From Phanerodontia chrysosporium (lineage: Eukaryota > Basidiomycota > Agaricomycetes > Polyporales > Phanerochaetaceae), in the NCBI GenBank assembly GCA_001910725.1, contig MJGA01000001.1:2542001-2606000 (forward strand): DNA of 64,000 nucleotides, read 5' to 3'. The position numbers were made by a program, and so were the translations under genes. Position 1 is the stretch's first letter. Each line of letters begins with the position of its first letter. The notes beneath the pieces are model-generated. The model did not search any database, had not been told where the DNA came from, and saw only the letters and a list, made by a program, of their open reading frames with translations. Shown one piece after another: positions 11,211 to 22,900 of this stretch.

Positions 11211-12075
11211 CTAAATGGTCTCGTCGAAGTTCTCTGGGGCTTGTTTCGCCTTCTTCTCTTTCTTCGTTGCGCGACTGGAAGGAGCCGTCGTGGTTGTGGA
11301 CGATGCAGTATCCGTTTGCGGAGGCTTGCAAATTCATGCCTTCAGGTCCATCGTGAACGACGAGAGCGAGAAGAGGCAGCTCACGTTATCCGCTTCCGCG
11401 TCCGAGGTCAACATACTCCCCAACTTATAGGCAAACTGCCTGATCTCTCGATCCTCGCGCGTCGTTCTTGTGCGTCGCGAACCCCTGCTGCAGCTCCACC
11501 TCATGCATGAACGCCGCGATATCCGCGAGCGTCGGGCTCAGATCCCGGAGGGTCGCGAGGTTCGTCCTACAGCAAACGCCACAAGTACCTAGTCAGTGCC
11601 CACGACGGCACCCAAGGAGCCTCAAGAGGCCGCGCACCTCGTCCGCGCATTCTGCGCCGCGAGCTCTTCGATCTGCGCGCGCGTGCGCTCCTCGGCGCGC
11701 GCCCGCTGGAGCTCGCGCGCACGGTGCTCAGCGCGGAACGCCTCGAACTCGCGGCGTGCGTCGGCGAGCGCGCCCGCGAGGCGGTCGTGCTCCTCGCGGC
11801 GGATCGCGGTCTCGAGCAGCGCGGCCTTGAGCTCGCGCTGCAGCGCCGCGCCGGTCTGCGACACCTCGTGCACCGTGCGCTGCAGCGCTGCGAGCTGCCC
11901 GCGCACGGCGAGGTACGGCAGCAGTGCGACGGGCGTGAGGATCCCGGTGATGATCGCGAAGTGTGTCCATGGGGAGAGGGGCCAGGTTGGGGCTGCTGGA
12001 CTGGCGGAGATGCTTCATGTACCTGCCAGGCTCAGGGGTGGGTGTAGGCGCATCGTGCATTTGCTTTGTCTGCAT
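11211..12075 (-). CDS. Single-pass membrane protein with coiled coil (basidiomycete-specific)
   Basis: A short N-terminus leads into a hydrophobic segment (WTHFAIITGILTPVALLPYL). A long charged coiled coil follows (QLAALQRTVHEVSQTGAALQ through RAEERTRAQIEELAAQ). The next exon reads NLATLRDLSPTLADIAAFMH and ELQQGFATHKNDAR. An intron at 11325-11384 (60 nt, GTGAGC donor) leads to a lysine-rich tail (KKEKKAKQAPENFDETI), with stop at 11211-11213. The frame slips in the alternating GC stretch at 11451-11463; a two-base deficit (or one extra base) would join NDAR to EDREIRQFAYKLGSM. The first exon is unresolved. The topology suggests a tail facing the cytosol or matrix. I do not know a function. Confidence 0.55.
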
Positions 12076-12787
12076 TGTTTATTGCGTGTAATCACAGAGA
12101 GAGAGGTGCTGAAACGATCTGCGGGGATCGAGATGGTTGTGAACAGAGGTCTGCGTTCCCATAATGCTCATGAGTGGTACGAGGACACGTGTGAAGCAGT
12201 AAGCTGCGAATCAGCGTCTACAAAACAACTGGTAAGGCACGTCAAGATTAGTTCTTCGCTAGAGGGCTGGTAGCACAACGCAAGCTAGAGATATATTCCA
12301 TCTGTGCTTGTAAGCCATCCTAAGGTAAGTTAGGGCTCACGCAAAACCGGTGACTTAAGCTACGCGCCCGCAAGTTCTGAGGAAGAACGGCAAACTCCCC
12401 TTTCAAGGCGCCAGGTACACAAAATGTACTCTCCTGTGAATCATACTCAGAGAATCGTCCGTTGAGGATTCGCAGGAAGCCGATTTTTCTTTATTTTAAA
12501 AATGGCATTGCACAAAGAGAGTTCCCATTCTTTCTGGTATTGTAACGCTTTCGCCAGCCAAACAACGCTCAGCGTGACAGGAATTTGCCACGTGGAGTCC
12601 CCGATTTGTAGCCCTACCTTATCTTACGAAGGCACTGCATGACGCTAAGTTGGCCGCCATTCCTAGGAGCGAGCACAGCCGACGCGCGCGTGTATGTCAC
12701 GTTATAGCGTTTGCACATCGACGATCTCAATTGCGCTGGTGGCGTTTGATCCGCAGCCGGTTGATATTCCGCAACAAACGACTCTCG
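12076..12787. other. Intergenic, nothing recognised
   Basis: There is no supported exon on either strand. The interval is richer in A+T than the flanking coding sequence (for example TTTTTCTTTATTTTAAAAATGG near 12483-12504). It separates two minus-strand genes. Confidence 0.4.
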
Positions 12788-13819
12788 TCAATCCTCTACA
12801 AGACCTCCCGCCCACTTCTCTTCAGACTCCTTGAGCTCCTTCAATATTCCCTCTAGCTGACTTCTCACAAGCTCCACACAGTCCATTCCCAGGAACAATC
12901 TCCTCGGCGGGTTGGGTAGTAAAGAGACCGCGTGGATTCTCTCTGCAGCTTTCCGTGCGTCGCCTATGCGCACTGTACGACTTTCATCCCACTTCTTCTC
13001 TATGGAATTGCGAGTCGCATTGACCATCTCCACGGACGCGTATGCCGGGTGAACGGCCAGCATAGTGCCTTTTGCCTTCAGTTCTGTGCGAAAGAATCCC
13101 GGCGTGACCAGGCATATCTGCACGCATTCAGCAGCCTTCTTCGACGGTAAATGCCTCATCACTCCTACCTTGATGTTCCACTTCGGGTCCAGCTCACATG
13201 ACAGCGAATCAGTTAGACCCTCGAGCGCTGTACAGCCTGTGAGTAGTCGTTGTGTCGATCGTCCAGGTGCCGCTCACCGTGTTTTGCAGCAGTGTAATAG
13301 CTTGCACAGGGGCCTGGACAGTGTCCAAACTCAGAACTATTGTTAAGCAGAAGGCCTCCGGCGCCTGGTGGATTATCGTCTCGGAAAAATCGCACCGCTT
13401 CTTTGCTCACGGTCGTCGCACCCCAGAAGTTGACCTCCATGAGGTTCCGCGCGGCTGAGTCCGGTGTGCCTTCGAGCTCGCCCACCATGGTGCACGCAGC
13501 GTTGTTGAACACCACGTCGACCCTGCCGAAGTGCTCCTTGGCTGCACGAAATGCCGCGGCTACGTCTGCCGGGCGGGTGACGTCGACCCTCTGAACGAGG
13601 AGTGCAGTCCGCGGGTGGGCTGCGGCAAGGTCGGCTATGTCAGACGGCTGACGCAGGGTTGCTACAACTTTGTCGCCTTTGCGAGGGCAAGTTTGCACAT
13701 GGCGAGTCCGAATCCCGACGACGAGCCGGTGACTAAGTGGACAGCAGGGTGAGAGCGTGCTGAGCTCAGGGTGCGCTATTCTACTCACCTAGCCATACTC
13801 TCTGGCTTGATAGATCCAT
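12788..13819 (-). CDS. Short-chain dehydrogenase/reductase (classical SDR)
   Basis: NAD(P)-dependent oxidoreductase. Exon 1 (ATG at 13817-13819) is MDLSSQRVWL, spliced at a GTGAGT intron to VTGSSSGFGLAM, the TGxxxGxG cofactor motif. The NNA motif (VDVVFNNAACTMVG), catalytic Ser region (LLNNSSEFGHCPGPCAS) and YYTAAKHG (YxxxK) follow. Two more introns lead through ALEGLTDSLSCELDPKWNIK to ICLVTPGFFRTELKAKG and the C-terminus LLPNPPRRLFLGMDCVELV. One base is missing at 13676-13677: LALAK in exon 2 connects to GDKVVATLRQPSD only if GG is read as GGG on the coding strand. The substrate is not deducible. A decayed paralog lies immediately upstream. Confidence 0.82.
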
Positions 13820-14329
13820 GGTAGCACCTAAGCACAGAGCAGCCAGGGAATGGCGGCATTTAAATACTTCGCTCCAGAATCAACGGCCAGTCCCTGTAAT
13901 TAATGGGCTACACTAGTCCCGGAAGATGCGAGAGCGGGTACACATGGATTTGCGGAGACTGTCGTGTAAGCTGTGATCACCGTGACGCGGCGTATCGCCA
14001 GCAGCTCCTGAATCAAGTCCAGAAGCCGTACATCTGTACCAGGTGACGCAGTAAGTGCCTCATACGGAATTTTCTAGCCACGCTGAGCGCGAGGTGTTCC
14101 TTCCAGGCACTCTCAAAGTGACGTTATACAGCCGCGACCTCGTGTACTCATCACAACCACACGATAGCAGTGAGATCTTCATATAGAAGAAGTCTGCGCA
14201 GTACCCCTTGTCGATATGATATCCCTTCACACAACAGTCGGAACGTGAGTGAGTCAACGACAGAACGGTGCGTTGAAACTTGAACGTCATCAGTCGTCTT
14301 TCAACAGAGCGTCTTCCCACGCTTTAGAT
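13820..14329. other. Intergenic between dehydrogenase and its relic
   Basis: No supported coding exon is visible. The right end merges into the decayed dehydrogenase copy. The first ~100 bases must hold the promoter of the intact dehydrogenase. Confidence 0.35.
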
Positions 14330-15070
14330 TTGTTCCAGCTCCTTCAGTGTCTCCTCTAGGTGTTCCCTGACGGATGCTCCGCAAACTGCGCTAGGAAACG
14401 GCCTCTTCGGAGGGTTGGGCAGATTTTGACACTGCGTACATCCCCTCCTAGCGTGTCACAGAACACAGATGGCGTGTGACAGCAGATCTCGACGCTTCTG
14501 CACCGTGGTTGGAGGGCCTCCTAGAGGACGAAGCGGGGAACCGCTTGGTTGCGTTCCAGACTGTGGGGAACAGGATGACTCTTGGTCAGTATAGGTCCTG
14601 ATGCCAAGGTTTCAGTGCTATTGCACGAGATCATGTGAGGTAGGTGAATTGAAGATATTCATTCATTCCCGCAGATTGAACAGTGTCGCAAGACGCCTTT
14701 ATTGGACTACAGACCGGAAAGACAACTCTATTAGTCCACCACCTCAGATACTTGAGGATCGAAATGGGCGCGCGGGGTCCCACGTCGCATCGAGGAACGC
14801 GCGCGTGCAGCGGGCCGTCGACGTCACGCGTAACGCGGCGCGTGCGGGCAGCACGCAGCCTTGGCCAGTTGGCCTTGGTGTCCGTGCTGAAGACACCTGG
14901 CGTCATAAGCGCGATCTGCGTGCTCGTCAGCGAGCGCGGCGGCGCTGGGAGGAGCGCGACACGGATCTCGATGCTCCACGCCGAGTGGAGGTCATACAAG
15001 AGCGTCTCCGAGACCTAATGCTGCAAAGCACGCTCTCAAAGCTGGAGCTCTCACCCTCTTTTCATCGTGA
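14330..15070 (-). pseudogene. Decayed short-chain dehydrogenase paralog
   Basis: Pieces of the neighbouring dehydrogenase recur here in order on the same strand. LGDALVYDLHSAWSIE corresponds to the intact gene's LTDSLSCELDPKWNIK. Next comes an intron-like stretch at the equivalent position, then IALMTPGVFSTDTKANW matching ICLVTPGFFRTELKAKG. About 490 bases further on, LPNPPKRPFPSAVCG and LEETLKELEQI match the intact C-terminus (LPNPPRRLFLGMDC, LEGILKELKES). The spacing is too long, frames are interrupted, and I could not find the Rossmann motif in good shape. I read it as a duplicated and degraded copy. A live but very divergent gene is less likely. Confidence 0.6.
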
Positions 15071-16935
15071 TGCTGACGCTGAGTTGTTTCTAACTGGTAA
15101 GCCCGATGCCTGTACAAGTTATTGCCTCGTTCAACGACCCTCTCCGTCTAATAGGTTCGCACGACGCCCCTCGAGGGGCAGCACAGCCTGCCCGCACCGT
15201 GACCCGAAAAAACGAGGACGTCGCTGCGAATCCAAGGGTTCCGTATATGTGCGGTTTGCCCAATGTGGCTAGGCTTTATAATATTCCGCTGAAAGCTCCG
15301 TGCACGGCACATAGCAATCCGCAAGGGAGGCGACGTGCGCGCTCGCCACGCCATCCTGGACCATCCCAGGTTCGAATTGCGCTCTGCATGGCTCCCCTCA
15401 ATAATGCACAGATGACGTCAGAGCCGCGCTGGGGGCTCGCAGGTGTGAGCTGCTCGGCACGGGCACGAGCAAGCCGAGGGCAGCGCGGCTTGGGCCTCAA
15501 GGAGTACCGCTCAGGGGCGCTATACTGTGGCCTGTGCTTCCTTGCGATTGCAGAGGGTATACTGGTCGTGAGAACAGGTGCGCAGGCGGTGAGCTGTCGG
15601 AGTGGCCGCGAAAGAGCCCAAGATGAGCTCGTACAGGCTCCACCGTCGTCGATGCCAAGTTATGGTCAAGGTTGCGGTTCATTCTTCTCGAGTATGATCG
15701 CTTACCAGCTGAGCATGTCGTCTGTAGGTCTCGCAGGTTCTTGTGTTATCAGAGCTGGGCTCGTGAAGAGCGCCCGCGAAGGCTGGCGATACTGCTCACA
15801 CGGCACCCAAGTGCTGTTCCGACGAGTGAGCGTCGCCGCACAGAGATGAGGAGCATGTCTGTGCAGTTGGCACGGTGCAGCAAAGCTGAACCACGCAGAG
15901 ACCACTTCCACCTGTAGGTTCACCTCACCTTCCTACGCCACAAGACAACAGCAATGACACCGTCAGTCCAGATGGTGTGGCGCATATGCCCCTGAGTGTG
16001 CTGAGACGACTGGCACAACCGTCCAGTTAGGGGAGTGGAGGGGCGAACGCAAGTCGAGTCGAGCCCATTGACATCCTCGCCCTTGTCGCCATTGTGACGT
16101 ATGCCAGGCAGCCTGCGCTTTGCAAATGTGCGGGCTTGTCCGCGTCCTCCCCTATGTGCATATTAGCTGGTGCCGAGACGTCGTCGTCTCGGGTCGCTGT
16201 GTGCGTCGGCGCGTGCTGGCTGGGCGACGCTTTGCTGCACTTTGGTGAGCGTCCTGCTAGATTCTCCGGCGGTGATGATCTGACAACGCACAGCAGCCGA
16301 AGAGGCTATAAGGAGCGGGGTGCTGATTAAGCTCGTCGCAGAGCGTTGATCTGCGCAGGGGGAAACTGGGTTGCCTGTGAGATCCGCCACCGAGACATCC
16401 GCCTAAGAAGAACCGAGGTGCCCCAGGGGGGCGATAAGGCACACATCGTCTCGGCCGGCAATAGTGATTTTTCGCGCTTGCAGCGTGCCTGCGGCCACGC
16501 AGCAGGTCTGGTGAAGATGGCCCCCGCGCGGGCGACGGCCGTTTTCGGTGCAGGTCGCCCCTCGGCGCTTCCGAACGAGGGACCGAAGGCGGCTGCGGAC
16601 TGGCTGGAGCGCGCGATGCCGGGGGCGGCAGAGGCCGGGGTCAGGGCCGGAGCGGCCGAAAGAGGGAAATCGCACGGTGTGTGTGGTCGAACGAAGGACT
16701 CGGTGCGGGGACTCGAAGCCGCTCAGACTCGGCTCTTCTGTTCGTCGCTGCACAAGCCATCCTTGGCCACATCAAACCATGTTCAGATCCAGCTCCGGCC
16801 ATATAAACCTCGCGACACTCCTCATCGCCGCCGCCTGCCCTGGTCGCCCCCTCCCCCGCACCGTCAGCCGCCATCCTCAAAAACACCCGCCGCCCGCCCC
16901 TCTGTCTCCCCAGGCGCGGGTAGCCCACCACCATC
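15071..16935. other. Gene-poor interval with degenerate repeats
   Basis: No convincing exon chain is present. Around 15440-15520 a GC-rich segment (CCGAGGGCAGCGCGGCTTGG and following GCCTCA) resembles segments near 19150 and 19545, suggesting diverged repeat copies or relics. The right end (after ~16700) is the chitin deacetylase promoter and leader, with a candidate TATA box. Confidence 0.35.
16801..16807 (+). promoter_or_regulatory. Candidate TATA box of the chitin deacetylase gene
   Basis: ATATAAA lies about 130 bases before the ATG at 16936, followed by a pyrimidine-rich leader (CCTGGTCGCCCCCTCCCCCG). This is a normal arrangement for a strongly expressed fungal gene. Assigned by position and sequence only. 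Confidence 0.45.
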
Positions 16936-18573
16936 ATGTCTATCTCACGATCTCTCCTCGCTTTCGGCGCGCTTGTCGCGTTTTCCACCCTGGCCCAAGC
17001 GGCCACCCTCCCGACCATCGCACACGATCACGCGCCGCTCCAAAAGCGGCTCCCAGGGACGTGGTATCAACGCGATGACCACCCTGTTCAGAACCTCTTC
17101 AAGCGCGGAAAGCGCGCCACGACGGGCGACGGCGTCAACTACGCGCCCGTCGGGTCCTCCGGTGCGTCGTAATTGAACAACACGAGCGCATATACTCACC
17201 TTGACACGCAGAATGGTACTCGGGATACCCACAAGGAAAGGCTGACACGTCCAAGCTACCCCAGGAATGGGTCGACGCTTTGAACGACGCCGTGGCTGCC
17301 GGCAAGATCCCAGACATCCCTGTCTCGACGCAGGTCAACGGCGGCAACCCCACCTACGGCTCGCTCGATCCCATGAGTGACGAGGTCTGTTCTACGACGT
17401 ACAAGTGCCGCAAGAACGACTATATCTGGGATGCTCCCGAAGGCGTCTGGGGTGCCGGCTTTGACGACGGCCCCCTTCCGGTGAGCTCGGACGAAGCTCG
17501 CACCTATCGCCCGTGGCTGACGCTCTCTGTTCCCAGACGTCCGACAAGCTGTACCAATTTTTGCAGCAGAACAACATTCGGTCGACGCACTTTATGATTG
17601 GCGTCAATATCCTTAATAACCCGAAAGAATTCAGCTTTGCATTCGACACGCTTGGAGACGACATCGCCGTGCACACCTGGACGCATCCGTACATGACAAC
17701 CCTCACGAATCTCGAACTCGTGGGCGAGTTTGGTTGGACGATGGAGATCATCCACAACTCGACGGGCGGCCGCCTGCCCAAGTACTGGCGTCCGCCATAT
17801 GGCGACTCGGACAACCGTGTGAGTGCTATCGCACGGGAGGTCTTTGGTCTGCAGACCATCATTTGGAACCAAGAGTACGTTCCTTATCGCATGCATTGCC
17901 GTCCAAGCGCTGACGCCGCGCGCAGCACCGAAGACTGGAGCATCGGTCAGCCGGGTTCAGCACGACGCCTGAGAGCGTCCACGCGTCGCTCACAAAGTGG
18001 ATCACAGGCCCGAAGAACCCGGGTCTTATCGTCCTCGAGCACGAGCTCTCGCAGTACACCGTCCAGGCCTTTATCGACGCGTACCCGCTGATTAAGAGCA
18101 ACGGCTGGAACGTCGTCAGCGTCACCGAGCTCGACGGCGAGAGCGCGTACGCCAACGCGGACGGCGACGACGGCTCGGTCACGCCCGCCTCCGGCATCTT
18201 CCTCAACGCGCCTGGCGGTGGCGATGGGACCAGCAGTAGCGCACCCACGACCAACTCGTCGACATCAGCGCAGAACTACGGGTCATCAACCGCCTCGGGG
18301 TCTTCGACTGCGCCGTCCAGCGCGACCAGCATCCATCCGTCTACGCCAGGAGGCGCGGCTCCCGCAGGCGGCGCGGGCGGAGCGAAGCAGGTAACGGGCG
18401 GCAGCGGCGGTCCTGCCTCGAGCACCTCGGCCAGTGCCACCAGCGCCGCGCCGACGACGGCGAACCTCGTGAGCTCGGCGACGTCTGTACACTGGCAGCG
18501 CGTGTTTGGTGACGTGCCTGGCATGCTTGCGGCGATGTTCACTGTCGTCGTCTCTGCGTTCGTGTTCGCCTGA
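16936..18573 (+). CDS. GPI-anchored chitin deacetylase (carbohydrate esterase family 4)
   Basis: Removes acetyl groups from cell-wall chitin to give chitosan. A signal peptide (LLAFGALVAFSTLAQA) precedes a likely propeptide with several dibasic sites (LQKR, LFKRGKR). The NodB domain has all five motifs: GFDDGP, HTWTHPYMT (metal-binding His pair), RPPYGDSDNR, DTEDWSI and LIVLEHELS. A long Ser/Thr/Gly/Ala-rich stalk and a C-terminal hydrophobic segment (MLAAMFTVVVSAFVFA) indicate GPI anchoring at the wall or membrane. Introns include one starting GTACGT after IIWNQ that restores NQDTEDW. The frame slips once at 17950-17962, between GQPG and STTPESVHASLTKW; one extra base restores it. Otherwise it appears complete and active. 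Confidence 0.9.
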
Positions 18574-19971
18574 GCCCATGTTGCTTGTACATTGTCACCA
18601 CCTGTGGACTCTGTCTCGGATCCATCCGCTCATCTTGGACAAGACTCTCCCTTTCGGACTACTTTCGTATACTACGTTCCCCACTAGTTCTTTATTTCTA
18701 TCTCTTGCTATCGCATACCCGCCCACGCCCCCTCCTTTGACCTCCTTTGACGACCTGATGTAGACGACGAATGGATGATGCCCTGTTTCGATTCACATGT
18801 AGCACTTTTTTTATCCCTAGTTTTCTTTTTTATGGCTCCTCCGGCCATGTAGTATATACCCCTCGGCATGTGTTTGCAGACGATGGACTTGTTCACAGCG
18901 TTTTTGTAGACCTAGTTTGGACTTGGCGTAGTTTTTGTCTTTTGGGCATAGGGTAGTGTAGTAATGGCCAGATGTAGTAATCTCCCAGTTTGTCCATCAG
19001 CCGGTGACATCCGCAGTACTCAGTGTGCCCGGCCCAACTGTATGCGCCACATATCGTGCGGTATTTGCATGTGCGAGCACTCTTTCTGTGTGACGCGGAA
19101 GCGCCTCATAACGCGGTCGTTGCGCCACACCTAGCGGCTGGAGCTGCGCTTCTCCCGACTCGAGGGCAGCAACACGCAGCGGGTTCACGTGGAAGCACAG
19201 CCTCACAAGGCGCCGGCTGCGCATACGTCAGCAGAGGCTCAGGAGTCGAAGGATAGAATACCATCATGTGCTCGAGATGTAGCCGTGACTTTGGGAAGGA
19301 CGCGTGGCGGATCCCGGACTCCCTGCTTTCTCATGACGGCGCATTTCGAGAGTCAATATGTTCGCCCAGATGTGAGGTAGTCCTGACGTTGCAGCCTGGT
19401 GTAGTACCCCAAGGCCTCATTGTTCGCTCATCCGCAACCTCTGCGGCGACGCTGCTAGTGAATCAGAGGCGTGCAGGGCGACCGTGCTATGTGTCATGGT
19501 GCGCCACAGCTCGTTGTGGCCAGGCTGGGACCCTGCTTCTCCCGCCCCGAGGGGCAGCAACGCGCGGCTTCGCCGGATCCGGGCCTCAGCGGCAGAGTCA
19601 CTACGCATGTACAGACGGCAGAGAGGCTCTGAGGAACGTATGTCTCAGCGACGAAATGTGTTCGCCACTTCCTGTGCGGCAGCCTGCATGCCTTGGTGGG
19701 CGAGTGAGGATGATGTTGTATGGCATGGTGGGCCATGCCTTGCCGTAGTCGAGCACCGCGTCCGCTCCTCCTCCTGCACTAACGGTGATAGAACGCGCGA
19801 CTTCGGTAGCCTCAGGTTCCAGAGGCGCATGGACCCGCGCTCTGCTGGCATCCCACTGCACACGCACAAACGTCACCAACGGCTGAGAGCCCAAGACAAT
19901 GGATAGATCATGTACCTGTGCAAGGAATTACGAGCTGTGAGTAGAAGTGAAAATGCGGGAGATCCACGGTG
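18574..19971. other. Gene-poor interval with two similar GC-rich segments
   Basis: T-rich 3' sequence of the deacetylase occupies the first few hundred bases. Two segments at about 19130-19260 and 19500-19640 resemble each other: both carry CTTCTCCCG, then C(G/C)AGGG.CAGCAAC, then GCGG near CTC(A/T)..GCGGCAGAG-like sequence. They also loosely resemble sequence near 15450. I see no intact open frame in them and cannot name the element. Confidence 0.35.
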
Positions 19972-22900
19972 CTACGTCGTCCGGTTCCGCATGAGAGCAG
20001 GCGAGCGCAGCTCGATGCCCGACGACGACACGCTTATGCGCGCTGCATCCCCGTCCCCGTCTGAGGGCTGTCCCTGCCCCTCGACGCCGCCACTCTCGGC
20101 GCCATCCACATGCGCCACCTCCTCGCCTGTCCGCGCCTCGTCGTGTCCGTCCCCGCTTGCTGCGTGCACATCCTTGTCCTTCTCCTTCTCCGGATCCGCC
20201 GCCGCACTGTTGCGCGCCCCCAGCGGCTCCAGTAGTTGAACATGCGCAGGAGCCACGTCGGCTTGAGGGACGACGCGAGCGACGCGGGCGGCACGTCCTC
20301 TTCGTCGGGGAGCGCGGGGCACACGGGCGGGAGACCTTCCTCCTCCTCCGCCTCGCTCTCCGTGCGCCCATGCGCGTCGACGCGCCGCCCCGCGCCGTCG
20401 AGCGTCCACTGCACGTGCGAGAACCGCCCCGCCGCGCTCCCGCTGCGCACGCGCCGGCCCGTGCCGAACACCTGCGCGCGCATCGCGAGCACCTTGTTCC
20501 GCGGCGCGGCGGCCATGTGCCAGAGCTCGTCGACGCGGAACTGTGCGCTCTCGTACGCGAGCGCGTGCGCCTCCTGCGTGAGCGCGTCGGCGCGGGCGCG
20601 GGCGGCCTCGAGGTCCTGCAGCACGCCCGCGCGTGCGCGCAGCGCGTCGAGTGCGCTCGCCTTCTCCGTATATTCAGCGCGAATCGTGCGGTTCGTGTCT
20701 GCGAGGCGCCCCGTCAGGGCTGAGAGGCACGCGAGCACGTTCGCGAGGTGCGCCTCGCGCCGTCGCATCACGAGTAGTTGCCCGCACAGCTCGACGTCGA
20801 CGCGCAGCAGGTCCATTGGCAACGCGCGCCCGGCCCCACGAAGCGTGTCGGCGTCGTCGGCGCTCCTCTGTCGCTTCAGAGCCGTTAGGTGCTGCCGCGG
20901 TGACCGCGTCCCCTCATCGCCGTCGCCAAGGTTTTCGCGGCTGCGTGAGGCTGATGCGTCGACAGGCCTGCTTAGCGGGCTCGCGCCTCGCGGCGTAGTC
21001 GTGATCGGCTTCGATATTCGTCGCCAACGCGTGCAGCCTCTGGGCCCGCCCAACTGAGTACCCTTGACTGGCCATACGGTCTCATTGGTGGGTTCCTCTG
21101 GTTGAACTCGTTGACACGCCGGTCATATTCCGACAGCTCTCCAGTGGAACGTTCGGCCCGAGACATTCCACCATAGGAAAGCATAAGAGGCGTCGCGGCT
21201 TGAGAGTCAGCTGTATGCTGGTAAGCGGAAGTCTATCCAAGTTTTTCTTTTTACTTACACACTGGGGAAGCTTGTCCACTGGTCAAGAAGTCGTCGTCGT
21301 CCCCGTTCTCACTGCAAAGTTCAATAAGTCACGGTCATCTCAGATACTATGCTTCGAATACATACCCTGACACGACAACTGAGGGTAATGCATCCGCCTG
21401 TCCTTCTTGACCACGGAGAGGCAAATCTGCAGGCTTTCCCCGTGAACCGAAATCCTGACTGTACTTCTTGGTTCGGCCAAGACTGCAAGACCGTTAGCTG
21501 CGACGACCCACCTCACGCAGAATGTATGACCTACGCTGTCCAATTCTCAAGCTTGCGTTGGACCCTGCCCGACCAGGGTACATCGACCTCGTCCTCGGAG
21601 CTCTTCAAGTCCTTCTCCTTTTCCTTGTCTTTTGCCTCTTTCTCGGCCTCCTTCTCGCGTTCTTTCTCCTCGCCCTCGCTCCAGATAGCCTCCTTCTCCT
21701 TGCGCTTCCGCGAGACCTCGCTGGGGCGCCCGGCCCAGAAGTAGCGCAGACTGCTACATCCAGCCTTGTGGCTCTGCGTGACCGTCTGCGCGAATTTCTC
21801 GAGGTCCGTCGTCGGCTTCAGGCTGCTTGCCCAGCCGAAAAGGCTCTTCGTGGTGCCGCCTGGTTCAGGTGTCGTTCGCAGATCTGTCGCGAGGTCATCC
21901 AGCTTGCTTATCAGGACACGGTGCACCTTGTAGGGCTCGTTCTGCTTCGCTTTGTCATAGGACGCGTTAATAGTCTCGATGATGCTGCGGGTGAGATATA
22001 CAATCTGCTGGGGCGGTGCGAGTGACGACGACGAATACATGCCAGGATTGGGCGTGACGAAATGATGAGGAGGGATAGAGAATGTGCATGGCCGTGCATT
22101 TTGGGGGTAGCGAAGCTTGTGATAGCCCTGACGAAGCCATATGGATCAAGAAAAGGATCTTTAGGTACGACCTAGAAAACTGTCTGAATATACTTCGTGA
22201 GCTGAAGTTTGTGACGAACGTACATAGCCCATCACATGCAACTTATTCCTGAGGACAAGGACCAAGCTGAAGAGCGCAGCCACTACAGTAGGATCAGCGA
22301 CTCGTTCCATTGGCTAATTGGTCGTCAGTGGATGCTATTCGGAGATAGTGGCAGCCTGACCTCAACGTTCACGAGTGGTTCGCCTATCTCTGCCACCCAT
22401 CGTTGGATACCAGCGCAAGTAACATCGCATAACAGACCATCGCGCGCTTCTCGGTCCAAATCGAACATCCCGAACACGGATAATGCAGCTTGTATAAGCT
22501 TGACGAGTTCAAGAACGACAGAATTGAATAGTTCGGAAGACCTGATGAGTGCCTGGTCTGGCAAATGGTACGAAGAGATAAAGCGGTCCTTGGTTGTGTC
22601 ACTAGTGGGAATAAGCCTCGCCATGACAGTTGAGTGGTCTGAACGCCTTACCTGGGTTCCTCAAGGGTGAGAGCGCTTCTTCCACTACATCCCATCCGGA
22701 GTATGTTGATGTTTGCGTACAAACGCTCCTTGATCTCCAAGAAGTTCCCCCGGGGAATGTGTACGATGGTGAAGTCGGAACGGAAGTTCGCCAATGAAGT
22801 GACCATGACTATACCCTTCTCTGTCTTGCGCATATCATCGTCTCCGAGAGCTAGGATGAGTAGTGGGCACACTCACCTCTCTCGGACGAGCACCATCCCG

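Noticed and set aside
15360..15380. GGTTCGAATTGC, resembling a tRNA T-arm
   Set aside because: No acceptor, D-arm or anticodon stem could be folded around it, and no matching 5' half is present upstream.
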